Below are positions 1 to 6,965 of a DNA stretch of 7,801 nt, piece by piece. The translations under genes were made by a program, and so were the position numbers. Source of the DNA: Sedimenticola_A endophacoides (GTDB lineage: Bacteria; Pseudomonadota; Gammaproteobacteria; Chromatiales; Chromatiaceae). The stretch's first letter is position 1. Every line of letters starts with the position of its first letter. The notes under the pieces are model-generated. The model was not told the DNA's origin. It saw only the letters and a program-made list of their open reading frames with translations, and ran no database searches. The stretch is taken from the NCBI GenBank assembly GCA_003062345.1, contig PQCO01000303.1:1-7801 (forward strand). The letters are read 5' to 3'.

Positions 1-59
1 AATGTGCGGGACGGAGTCGTGATGAGCGCAGGACGGTCGGGGCAGTAACGGCTGTCGCG
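1..59. other. Left-edge segment of uncertain coding status upstream of subunit I
   Basis: Three readings compete here. The subunit I frame has no stop back to the edge and no start codon before TTG 60. A second frame ends at TGA 20-22, and an ATG at 22-24 overlaps it as TGATG, with GGAG at 13-16 in front. This is the coupling style used at the A/B junction, but the reading from that ATG stops after eight codons at TAA 46-48. A third frame is open from the edge to that same TAA and could be the tail of an upstream gene. The segment is too short to decide. It could hold the end of an upstream operon gene and the dead start of a rearranged subunit I gene. Confidence 0.35.
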
Positions 60-1517
60 TTGGCGAGTCGATTTTGGGGACTGGGATGTCCCAAAATCTT
101 TCACGAGGTAGCGACACTCTTGCTGGCCGGTTACCTGCTCTTCACCCACGCCGAGAGCGGCGACAACAGCCACACCGTGATCGTCGGCGCCCGGCAGGAG
201 GACAACCGGGAGATCATCTCGGTGCTGGACACCGCCGGTTTCCGTGCCCTGACCATCCCGTCCCAGCTGCGTGAAGAACCCGACCGGGTGCGCACCGAGC
301 TGCAGGCGCAACAGCGGGCGCTCGACGAGCAGCGCCGCAGCGAATCGGCCTCGATGAGCCTGTGTAGCGCCGAGTTGCGTGAGCGCCTGGAGCAGAGCCA
401 GCGCATCCTCCTGATGGCCGAGCCCTTCGTCCACCTGCGCGGTGCCGCCCGCTCCACCGGGGCGCTGACAATCGTCACCGGCTGGATACCCAGTCGCGAG
501 ATCCGACGCACCGAGCAGGCCCTGAAGGCGGCCCTCGCCAACCCGTTTCTGCTCAGCGCCCGCGCCCCGCGCCCGGAGGAGCGCCACCTGGTGCCCAGCT
601 ACCTGCCCAAGGGCCGTTTCAGCCAACCCTTCGCCACCCTGGTCAAGCAGTACGGCATCCCGCGCTACGGCGAGGTCGATCCCACCGCCATCTTCACCCT
701 CACCTTCATCGCCATGTTCGGCATGATGTTCGGCGACATCGGTCACGGCCTGACCATCATGCTGGGCGCCTGGCTGGCCCGCTCCAGGCTCAAGAGCTTC
801 ACCCTGTTCGCCCTGGCGGCGGGGGCCTCCTCGACCCTGTTCGGCGCCCTCTACGGCAGCATCTTCGGTTATGAAGAGCTGTTTCACGCCCTCTGGATAC
901 CCCCCCTCAGCGACCCGCTCTACATGCTCTCCATGGCCCTCGCCTGGGGTGTCGGTTTTCTCATCATCATCACCCTGATCAGTATTCACAACCGGCTGGT
1001 GGAGGGCGATCTGCACCGCGCCCTGTTCGATACCAACGGCCTGGTCAGCATCATCCTCTATCTCTCCGTGCTGGGTGGGGTGTACGGCATCTACACCCAG
1101 GGCGCCTACGGCGTGGCGACGGCGGTGATCAGCATCGGGGCGCTGCTGACCCTGCTCGGATTCAAGTTGATCGAGACCCAGGCCTCCCCCGGCGAGCGCA
1201 TGCTGGTGGCCTTCATCGAGACCTTCGAGACCCTCACCGGCTATACCTCCAACACCCTCTCGTTTTTACGCGTGGCCGCCTTCAGTCTCAACCATGTAGC
1301 CCTGGCCATCGCCGTCTTCACCCTGGCGGATATGCTGGAGGGGACCGGCCACTGGCTGATGATCATCGCGGGAAACCTGTTTATCCTGATCCTGGAGGGG
1401 GCGATCGTCACCATCCAGGCCCTGCGCCTGGAGTACTACGAGGGCTTCTCCCGCTTCTTCTCCGGCGACGGCCTGGAGTTCAAGCCGCTGAAGCTCAGCG
1501 GCGGAGGCGGCGGATGA
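60..1517 (+). CDS. atpI: V/A-type ATPase subunit I (a subunit), N-terminally incomplete or 5'-disrupted
   Basis: This is the membrane stator subunit, which forms the ion half-channels against the c-ring and anchors the peripheral stalk. With the TTG at 60 it is 485 residues; family members are usually about 600-650. Residues about 34-206 match the end of the cytosolic domain. The membrane part starts at the VDP motif (207-209) and a GDIGHG turn (225-230) and has about seven to eight hydrophobic helices to residue 456. SFLR (R404) and IQALR (Q453, R456) correspond to the conserved channel arginines (yeast Vph1 R735/R799; Thermus R563, Q619, R622, from memory). About 150-170 N-terminal residues, including the first coiled-coil arm, are absent. 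The frame is open to the left edge, TTG 60 has no ribosome binding site, and residues 1-20 use untypical codons, so 60 is probably not a genuine start. The identity of the membrane half is secure. The protein ends in five glycines. Confidence 0.9.
   Translation: MASRFWGLGCPKIFHEVATLLLAGYLLFTHAESGDNSHTVIVGARQEDNREIISVLDTAGFRALTIPSQLREEPDRVRTELQAQQRALDEQRRSESASMSLCSAELRERLEQSQRILLMAEPFVHLRGAARSTGALTIVTGWIPSREIRRTEQALKAALANPFLLSARAPRPEERHLVPSYLPKGRFSQPFATLVKQYGIPRYGEVDPTAIFTLTFIAMFGMMFGDIGHGLTIMLGAWLARSRLKSFTLFALAAGASSTLFGALYGSIFGYEELFHALWIPPLSDPLYMLSMALAWGVGFLIIITLISIHNRLVEGDLHRALFDTNGLVSIILYLSVLGGVYGIYTQGAYGVATAVISIGALLTLLGFKLIETQASPGERMLVAFIETFETLTGYTSNTLSFLRVAAFSLNHVALAIAVFTLADMLEGTGHWLMIIAGNLFILILEGAIVTIQALRLEYYEGFSRFFSGDGLEFKPLKLSGGGGG
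70..98. repeat. Near-perfect inverted repeat near the 5' end of subunit I
   Basis: GATTTTGGGGAC at 70-81 pairs with GTCCCAAAATC at 88-98, leaving one bulged G and a six-base TGGGAT loop. Eleven paired positions in an otherwise compact coding region are unusual. No clear U-run follows, so it is a poor terminator. It coincides with the stretch of untypical codon use and the missing N-terminal domain. It may therefore be part of a small mobile repeat or the end of an insertion, but I do not recognise the family. Confidence 0.6.
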
Positions 1518-1530
1518 CCACACACCACGG

Positions 1531-1560
1531 TTATTTTCAATTCAGCACAAGGAGCACACC
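1531..1560 (+). promoter_or_regulatory. A/U-rich translation initiation region of subunit K
   Basis: A short A/T-rich tract (TTATTTTCAATTCAG, 1531-1545) precedes a strong ribosome binding site AAGGAG (1549-1554), six bases before the ATG. Most junctions in this operon are GC-rich or overlapping, so the 43-nt spacer with an unpaired-looking U-rich leader stands out. In E. coli, a comparable U-rich leader before the F-type c-subunit gene atpE boosts translation to supply the multi-copy ring. A similar role is inferred here by analogy only. Confidence 0.5.
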
Positions 1561-2004
1561 ATGTATTGGCTGATCGGTTTGATGAGCGCGGGGATCTTCG
1601 GCCTGATCCTCACCGGGATCTATATGGAGCTGCAACCCGACCGGGGAGGTACGCCCAGGCGCTGGCACAAACCGGCCATCGGCATCAACCTGACCCTGTT
1701 CGCCGCCGCCCAGGGGGCCTTGCTGCTGATGGGGGCGCAGGAGGTGATGGCCGCCACCCCGGCCACCGCCGCCTCCGGCGAGATCTCCATCGGCCTCGGC
1801 CTGGGCATCATCGGCGTGGGCATCCCCACCGCCCTGAGCACCATCGCCGCGGGTATCGCCGTCGGCCCGATCGGCGCTGCCTCCCTGGCGGTGCTGGCCG
1901 AAAAGCCCGAGATCTTCGGCCGCACCCTGATCTATCTGGGCCTGGCCGAGGGCATCGCCATCTACGGCCTGGTGATGAGTATCCTGCTACTGGACAAGAT
2001 ATGA
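1561..2004 (+). CDS. atpK: V/A-type ATPase subunit K (c-ring proteolipid)
   Basis: This is the c-ring rotor subunit that carries ions across the membrane. It has 147 residues and four hydrophobic segments: about 1-22, 40-64, 76-102 and 118-144. The last two form the c-type hairpin: a glycine-rich helix (G78, G80, G82, G85, G87) and a helix with the single buried carboxylate E130 in LAEGIAIYG. The first two do not look like a duplicated c hairpin. They have no matching buried Glu and are joined by a charged linker (EL-QPDRG to RRWHK). Segment 40-64 ends in VMAATPA, like a cleavable leader. Thermus-type K is a leader plus one hairpin; Enterococcus-type K is two hairpins, so this protein is intermediate. 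The start is fixed by AAGGAG six bases upstream. The gene lies 43 nt after I and 16 nt before F. Confidence 0.93.
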   Translation: MYWLIGLMSAGIFGLILTGIYMELQPDRGGTPRRWHKPAIGINLTLFAAAQGALLLMGAQEVMAATPATAASGEISIGLGLGIIGVGIPTALSTIAAGIAVGPIGAASLAVLAEKPEIFGRTLIYLGLAEGIAIYGLVMSILLLDKI

Positions 2005-2020
2005 GCGGAGAGGCCCGGGC

Positions 2021-2377
2021 ATGAACCAAGCAGCCAGCCCCACCCGTGCGACACGCATGCTGTTTCTCGGGGACGCGACCCTCACCGACGGCTTCCGGCT
2101 GATCGGCTTCGAGACCCGGGCCGACCCCACGGAGGAGGAGCTGGAGGAGATCCTGCACCAACTGGTGACCGATCGGCAAAACGCCTTCGTGGTGCTCGAC
2201 CACCGCCTCTCCACCAGCAGCGCCCCCCTGCTGGCGCGGGTGCGCGCGGAGGGCGGGAGGATCATCATCACCGAGGTGCCACCCCTGGACGCCCCGGAGC
2301 AGTTCCACTGCAAGATCGACGAGGAGGTGCGCAGCCTGCTCGGGGAGCAGCGCGGCGGAGGATGCAGCGATGAATGA
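2021..2377 (+). CDS. atpF: V/A-type ATPase subunit F
   Basis: Subunit F is a small rotor protein that sits on the D axle and modulates ATPase activity. It has 118 residues, close to the usual 100-120. Visible family features are an opening strand MLFLGD (13-18), the following T-DGFRLIGFET stretch (22-32, equivalent to the common GFRLAG motif), a central strand AFVVLDHRLS (55-64) and a later strand IIITEVPPLD (81-90) before an acidic C-terminal helix. It is a Rossmann-like CheY-type fold. GGAGAGG at 2007-2013, seven bases upstream, supports the ATG at 2021 over the internal ATG at 2057. The last 8 nt overlap the start of subunit E, implying translational coupling. Subunit F lies earlier in this operon than in the Thermus arrangement as I recall it (I-K-E-C-F-A-B-D), with no C gene beside it. 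Confidence 0.9.
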   Translation: MNQAASPTRATRMLFLGDATLTDGFRLIGFETRADPTEEELEEILHQLVTDRQNAFVVLDHRLSTSSAPLLARVRAEGGRIIITEVPPLDAPEQFHCKIDEEVRSLLGEQRGGGCSDE

Positions 2378-3017
2378 ACAGGTCAGCGAGCTGGAAACAG
2401 CGATACTCGAACGCGCCCAACGACTGGCCAACGAGTACCGCGAGCGGGCCAAGCGCAGCCGCGACAACATCCTGCGCGAGGCCCACGAAAAGCTGCGCAT
2501 CAAAGAGGAGCGCGAGGTGCTGCTGGCCAAGGCCCGGGCCGAGCGCGCCTACCGGCGCAAGGTGCAGGCCAACGAGCTGAAGTTCCAGAAGGAGATGGAC
2601 CACCTGCGCTGGAACCTGGTGGAAGAGGTGCTGCTGCAACTGGCGGACCGGATGCAGGCCCTGAGCGATGACCAGGAGCGCTACCTGGCGGTGCTCTCCA
2701 CCCTGCTCGCCGAGGCCGCTGCGGCACTGCCCGAGCAGCCCCTGGTGGCCGAACTCAACACCCGCGACCTGCAACGGCTCAAGCCCCTCTGGGAGCAGTT
2801 CTGCGCCAACGCCACCGACGGGCGGGAGATCCGCCTCAGCCACACCCCCATCGAGACCCTCGGCGGCGTGCTGCTGCGCAGCGAGGACAACCGGCTGCGC
2901 ATGAACAACACCTTCGAGGGCCGCCAGGAGCGGCTCTCCCCGCAGTTGAACCAGATCATCCTGCAACGGCTGCTGCCGGACCGGCGCGCCCAGAACGTCA
3001 TCAAGAGTGAGGCATGA
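2370..3017 (+). CDS. atpE: V/A-type ATPase subunit E (peripheral stalk)
   Basis: Subunit E builds the peripheral stalk that holds the A3B3 head against rotation; it normally pairs with subunit G (or H). It has 215 residues. Residues about 1-85 are a long, charged amphipathic helix rich in Glu, Arg, Lys and Ala, as expected for the coiled-coil stalk arm. The C-terminal globular domain ends with GGVLLRSEDNRLRMNNTF (164-181), the family's conserved strand pair, followed by a helix ending in QLNQIILQRLL. GGAGG at 2357-2361, eight bases upstream, supports the ATG at 2370 over a second ATG four bases on. It overlaps F by 8 nt, and its stop overlaps the start of A as ATGA. No partner G gene is visible in the window. 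Confidence 0.92.
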   Translation: MNEQVSELETAILERAQRLANEYRERAKRSRDNILREAHEKLRIKEEREVLLAKARAERAYRRKVQANELKFQKEMDHLRWNLVEEVLLQLADRMQALSDDQERYLAVLSTLLAEAAAALPEQPLVAELNTRDLQRLKPLWEQFCANATDGREIRLSHTPIETLGGVLLRSEDNRLRMNNTFEGRQERLSPQLNQIILQRLLPDRRAQNVIKSEA

Positions 3018-4825
3018 ACAGCCAGACCATGAGCAGAGACAACCGACACGGCGTGATCCGGGAGATCAACGGCCCCATCGTCACCATCACCCTGCCGGGC
3101 ATCCACAACGGCGAACAGGTGAAGATCGGCGAGATGGGGCTCTACGGCGAGGTGATCTCCCTGAATGGGGAGGACGCGGTGATCCAGGCCTACGAGAGCA
3201 CCGAGGGGGTACGTCCGGGAGAGCCGGTGGAGGCGCTGGGGTGGCCCCTCTCGGTAGAGCTCGGCCCGGGCCTGCTCGGGGGCATCTTCGACGGCGTCCA
3301 GCGCCCCCTGGAGGAGATCTTCAGCCGCGCCGGAGACCATATCCCGCGCGGTCTCAGCCTGCCCGCCCTGGATCGCGAACGCAGCTGGCACTTCGTTCCC
3401 AGCGCCGATCTGGAGCGCGGACAGCAGCTCGGCTCGGGCACCCTGCTGGGGCGGGTGCAGGAGACGGCGATCATCGAGCACCGCATCCTGGTGCCGCCGG
3501 AGCGCATCGGTGAGCTGATCGAACTAGCCCCGGAGGGGGACTACCTGCTCGACGAACCGATCGGCCGGGTGCGCACCCCGAACGGGCGCACCCGCAAGCT
3601 CAAGCTCTACCACCGCTGGCCGGTGCGCACCCCGCGCCCCTACAAGCGCCGCGACCACGGCGTGGCACCCCTGATCACCGGCCAGCGCATCCTCGACACC
3701 TTCTTCCCCCTGCTCAAGGGCGGCAAGGGGGCCGTGCCCGGTCCCTTCGGCGCCGGCAAGACCGTGGTACAGCAGCAGGTGGCGCGCTGGTCCAATGCCG
3801 ACATCGTGATCTATGTGGGCTGCGGTGAGCGCGGCAACGAACTGGTGGACGTGCTGGAGACCTTTCCCCAGCTGCAGGATCCCTACTCCGGGCGCAAGCT
3901 GATGGAGCGTACCCTGCTGGTGGCCAACACCTCCAACATGCCGGTGGTGGCCCGCGAGGCCTCGATCTACGTCGGCATCACCATGGCCGAGTACTACCGC
4001 GACCAGGGCTACGACGTGGTGATGCTGGCCGACTCCACCAGCCGCTGGGCGGAGGCCCTGCGCGAGGTCTCCGGGCGCCTCGGCCAGATGCCCGTGGAGG
4101 AGGGCTACCCTGCCTACCTGGCCTCGCGCCTGGCCGCCGTCTACGAGCGGGCCGGGCGGGTCGAGACCGGCGGCTGCGGCAAGGGATCGGTGACCCTGAT
4201 CGGCGCGGTGTCCCCCCCCGGCGGCGACTTCTCCGAGCCGGTCACCGCCCACACCAAGGAGATCATCCAGACCTTCTGGGCCCTCTCCAAGGAGCTGGCC
4301 GACGCCCGCCACTACCCCGCCATCGACTGGGTCGGCAGCTTCGCCGCCGATGTCGGCACCGCCGCCCGCTGGTGGCACGAGAAGATCTCCCCGGAGTGGG
4401 AGCGGCGGCGCACCCAGGCGCTGAGCCTGCTGGCGCGCGACGCCGAACTCTCGCGCATCGTCAACCTGGTCGGCCCCGAGGCACTCTCATCGGCCCAGCG
4501 CTGGGAGCTCGAAAGCGCCGCCCTGGTCAAGGAGGGGGTGCTGCAACAGAGCGCCCTCGACCCGGTGGACACCTTCTCCTCACCGGAGAAACAGTTCCTG
4601 CTGCTGGACATGGTCCTCACCATCTACGAGAAGGGGGCCGAACTGATCGAGCTCGGTGTGCCCGCCCAGGAGCTGACCGAGCTGCCCCTGCTGGCCAAGG
4701 CACGCCGCGCCAAGCAATCCTACGACAGCCAGCAGACCGCACAGCTTAAGGAGCTGATGGAGGAGTTCAACCAGAGCTTCAACAACATCCGCCTCGAATA
4801 CGCCAAATTCAAGGAGCACGCCTGA
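3014..4825 (+). CDS. atpA: V/A-type ATPase catalytic subunit A
   Basis: Subunit A carries the catalytic ATP site of the A3B3 head in the cytosol. Its 603 residues are the usual length. Seen in order are an N-terminal beta-barrel starting HGVIREINGPIVTI (12-25), and the A-specific non-homologous insert (about 115-215) that separates it from F-type beta subunits. The Walker A motif GPFGAGKT (243-250; K249, T250) follows, then GERG with the catalytic Glu E272 and R273, the NTSNMPVVAREASIYVG stretch, and Walker B with VVMLADSTSRWAEALRE. A helical C-terminal domain completes it. No key residue is missing, so the enzyme should be active. The ATG at 3014 overlaps the stop of E, with AAGAG six bases upstream; an internal ATG at 3029 is a less likely start. 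It overlaps B by one base. Confidence 0.98.
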   Translation: MNSQTMSRDNRHGVIREINGPIVTITLPGIHNGEQVKIGEMGLYGEVISLNGEDAVIQAYESTEGVRPGEPVEALGWPLSVELGPGLLGGIFDGVQRPLEEIFSRAGDHIPRGLSLPALDRERSWHFVPSADLERGQQLGSGTLLGRVQETAIIEHRILVPPERIGELIELAPEGDYLLDEPIGRVRTPNGRTRKLKLYHRWPVRTPRPYKRRDHGVAPLITGQRILDTFFPLLKGGKGAVPGPFGAGKTVVQQQVARWSNADIVIYVGCGERGNELVDVLETFPQLQDPYSGRKLMERTLLVANTSNMPVVAREASIYVGITMAEYYRDQGYDVVMLADSTSRWAEALREVSGRLGQMPVEEGYPAYLASRLAAVYERAGRVETGGCGKGSVTLIGAVSPPGGDFSEPVTAHTKEIIQTFWALSKELADARHYPAIDWVGSFAADVGTAARWWHEKISPEWERRRTQALSLLARDAELSRIVNLVGPEALSSAQRWELESAALVKEGVLQQSALDPVDTFSSPEKQFLLLDMVLTIYEKGAELIELGVPAQELTELPLLAKARRAKQSYDSQQTAQLKELMEEFNQSFNNIRLEYAKFKEHA

Positions 4826-6204
4826 TGAGCGCCATCGAGTACCGTACCGCCTGCTACGCCCAGGGCGGACTGCTGCTGGTGCGCGACGCCCCCCGGGTCG
4901 CCTTCGGCGACCGGGTGCTGATCCGCGACCACCGGGACAACAAGCGCAACGGTCAGGTGATCCGCAGCACCCGGGAAGAGGTGCTGATCCAGGTGTTCGA
5001 GGGAACCGGCGATCTCGACCTGGAGAGCACCTGGGTGCGCTTCCTTGACCAGCCCCTGGAGATCCCCCTCTCACCCGAGCTGCTGGGACGGGTGTTCAAC
5101 GGCATCGGCGAGCCCCGCGACGGGCGCCCGCCCATCGTCTCCAGCCTGCGGCGCAACATCAACAGCGCGGCGATCAACCCCGCGGCGCGCACCTATCCGC
5201 GCGAGTTCATCCAGACCGGCGTCTCCACCATCGACGGCCTCAACTCCCTGGTGCGCGGTCAAAAGCTGCCCATCTTCTCCGCCTCGGGCCTGCCCCACAA
5301 CCGGCTCGCCGCGCAGATCGTGCGCCAGGCCCGGCTGATGGATGAGGAGTCGGGCTTCTCCATCGTATTCGCCGCCATGGGGGTCTCCTACGCCGACGCG
5401 CGCTTCTTCGAGGAGGAGTTCTCCGACTCCGGGGTACTCGGCAACGTGGTGATGTACATCAACCTGGCCGACGACTCCCCGGTGGAGCGCCTGGCCCTGC
5501 CACGGGTGGCGCTCACCGCCGCCGAGTATCTCGCCTTCGATCTCGACCGCCACGTGCTGGTGGTGATGACCGACATGACCAACTACGCCGAGGCCCTGCG
5601 CGAGGTCTCCACCGCCAAGGGCGATGTCCCCTCGCGCAAGGGCTACCCCGGCTACCTCTATTCGGACCTGGCCGAGATCTACGAACGCTCCGGGCGTATC
5701 CGCGACCGCCACGGCTCCATCACCCTGGTGCCGGTGGTGAGCATGCCCTCGGACGACATCACCCACCCGATCCCGGACCTCACCGGCTACATCACCGAGG
5801 GGCAGATCGTTCTCAGCCGCGAGCTACACAACCAGGGCATCTACCCGCCGGTACACATCTCCCCCTCGCTGTCGCGCCTGATGAAGGACGGCATCGGCAA
5901 GGACGACACCCGCGAGGACCACCCCAGGGTATCGAGCCAGCTCTACGCCCTCTACGCCCGCGCCCAGGAGACGCGCAACCTGGCATCGATCATCGGCGCC
6001 AACGAGCTGTCCGAGCGCGACCGCCGCTACCTGCGCTTCGCCGACGCCTTCGACAGCCGCTTCGTCGGCCAGGGCGAGGACGAGGACCGTTCGATCATCG
6101 AGACCCTGAACCTGGCCTGGGAGCTGCTCAGCATGTTTCCCAAGGAGGCGCTGACCCGGGTCAGCGAGACCGATCTGGCCAAGTACCACCACAGCGGGCG
6201 CTGA
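4825..6204 (+). CDS. atpB: V/A-type ATPase non-catalytic subunit B
   Basis: Subunit B alternates with A in the head. It does not catalyse hydrolysis but lends the arginine finger to the neighbouring A site. It has 459 residues, the usual length. The P-loop position is occupied by the B-type degenerate sequence IFSASGLPHNRLAAQI in place of GxxxxGKT. VVMTDMTNYAEALREVS is the B version of the Walker B region, followed by GYPGYLYSDLAEIYERSGR. HISPSLSRLMKDGIG contains the expected arginine finger, R351. All of this separates it from F-type alpha subunits. The start ATG shares TGATG with the stop of A and has AAGGAG at 4811-4816, eight bases upstream, so translation is probably coupled. This supports a near one-to-one supply of A and B. 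Confidence 0.98.
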   Translation: MSAIEYRTACYAQGGLLLVRDAPRVAFGDRVLIRDHRDNKRNGQVIRSTREEVLIQVFEGTGDLDLESTWVRFLDQPLEIPLSPELLGRVFNGIGEPRDGRPPIVSSLRRNINSAAINPAARTYPREFIQTGVSTIDGLNSLVRGQKLPIFSASGLPHNRLAAQIVRQARLMDEESGFSIVFAAMGVSYADARFFEEEFSDSGVLGNVVMYINLADDSPVERLALPRVALTAAEYLAFDLDRHVLVVMTDMTNYAEALREVSTAKGDVPSRKGYPGYLYSDLAEIYERSGRIRDRHGSITLVPVVSMPSDDITHPIPDLTGYITEGQIVLSRELHNQGIYPPVHISPSLSRLMKDGIGKDDTREDHPRVSSQLYALYARAQETRNLASIIGANELSERDRRYLRFADAFDSRFVGQGEDEDRSIIETLNLAWELLSMFPKEALTRVSETDLAKYHHSGR

Positions 6205-6227
6205 GCGCGCCCCGGACAGCCACCGCG

Positions 6228-6860
6228 ATGAGCCAACAGCAACGGATCAAGGCCCCTCCCACCAAGAACACCCTGCTCAACCTGAAGCGGCAGGTGCGTT
6301 TCCTGGAGGACGGACACGCCCTGCTCGAACGCAAGCGCGAACTGCTGACACGCCTGGTCTACGAGCGCATCGGCGAGTACCGCCGACTGCGCAAGGAGGC
6401 GCACCAGGCCCTGAAGGCGGGCTACCGCTGGCTCTCGCTGTCGCAACTGCGCATGGGCAGCCGCTCCCTGCAGCAGGCGGCGATGGGCACCAACCCGGCC
6501 ATTGATATCAAGATCATCCCCCGCCGCAGCATGGGCGTGGAGTACCCCGCCGTCTCCGGCAAGCCCCTGCCCCTCAATCCGGTGGGACTGCTGGGCACCG
6601 AGTCGAGTTTCGACGAGACCCGCCGGCGGATGGCCGACGCCGCACTCAAGCTGACCCGCCTGGGGGAGGTGGAGATGGCGCTGGGGCGTCTGATCGCCGA
6701 GCAGCGTAAGGCGCAGAAACGAGTCAACGCGCTGAAATACAACATCATCCCCCGCTACCGCAACACCATCCGCTACATCGAATCGGTGCTCGAAGAGGAG
6801 GAGCGCAACACCCTGTTTCAGATCAAGGTGCTGCGTGAGAGAGAGCAGCGGAAAGCGTGA
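6228..6860 (+). CDS. atpD: V/A-type ATPase subunit D (central rotor axle)
   Basis: Subunit D is the coiled-coil axle that turns inside the A3B3 head and, with F, transmits torque to the c-ring. It has 210 residues, within the normal 200-220. The N-terminal helix carries the family signature PTKNTLLNLKRQVRFLEDGHALLERKRELL (11-40), and the C-terminal helix carries KRVNALKYNIIPRYRNTIRYIESVLEEEERN (164-194). The middle (about 85-130) is the non-helical part. It begins 23 nt after the stop of B, and I see no clear ribosome binding site, only GGAC about a dozen bases upstream. This is the last ATPase gene of the operon. No terminator-like hairpin follows it. Subunit C, which normally links D/F to the c-ring, is not seen in the window. 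Confidence 0.95.
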   Translation: MSQQQRIKAPPTKNTLLNLKRQVRFLEDGHALLERKRELLTRLVYERIGEYRRLRKEAHQALKAGYRWLSLSQLRMGSRSLQQAAMGTNPAIDIKIIPRRSMGVEYPAVSGKPLPLNPVGLLGTESSFDETRRRMADAALKLTRLGEVEMALGRLIAEQRKAQKRVNALKYNIIPRYRNTIRYIESVLEEEERNTLFQIKVLREREQRKA

Positions 6861-6965
6861 TCCCCCTCCCACTCCGGCGTTCCAACCCGAATATACCCTT
6901 GATTTCTATCTGGTTACTGTTCTATTGTCACACTACTGTCACTCTCTGGCACAGGCCGACCGACA
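6861..6965 (+). promoter_or_regulatory. Intergenic gap with a possible sigma70-type promoter and TGTCAC repeats
   Basis: This stretch is AT-richer than the operon. TTGATT (6899-6904) and TATTGT (6923-6928), 18 bases apart, could be -35 and -10 boxes for the small gene downstream. Two copies of TGTCAC (6926-6931 and 6937-6942) start 11 bp apart, about one DNA turn. They overlap or follow the -10, where an operator might sit. The match to promoter consensus is only moderate and nothing confirms it. Read-through from the ATPase operon is equally possible, since no terminator is visible. Confidence 0.3.

Noticed and set aside
22..48. ATG at 22 with GGAG upstream and a TGATG overlap, as a subunit I start
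   Set aside because: It stops after eight codons and is in a different frame from the recognisable subunit I. It may be a relic of a start, but cannot encode the protein as the sequence stands.
70..98. Rho-independent terminator of an upstream gene
   Set aside because: The stem is good but only CTTTC follows instead of a run of U, and the left arm itself holds the T-run.
1514..1573. Short frame starting ATGACC across the I/K junction
   Set aside because: It stops after 19 codons, has no distinctive sequence, and runs into the K start. The ATGA overlap with the stop of I is likely chance.
3524..4378. Long minus-strand open frame (284 codons) opposite subunit A, and similar ones at 2681-3481, 5071-5766, 6027-6872, 2268-2966 and 1808-2530
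   Set aside because: High GC with G/C-ending codons on the plus strand removes stops from certain antisense frames. The translations are low-complexity (Gly, Ala, His, Val or Arg-rich) and lie wholly opposite well-conserved ATPase genes.
3014..6204. F-type ATP synthase beta/alpha pair
   Set aside because: The A-specific insert, GPFGAGKT P-loop, and the B-type ASGLPHNRLAAQ and SLSRLM motifs identify V/A-type subunits, as do the neighbouring D, E, F, I and K genes.
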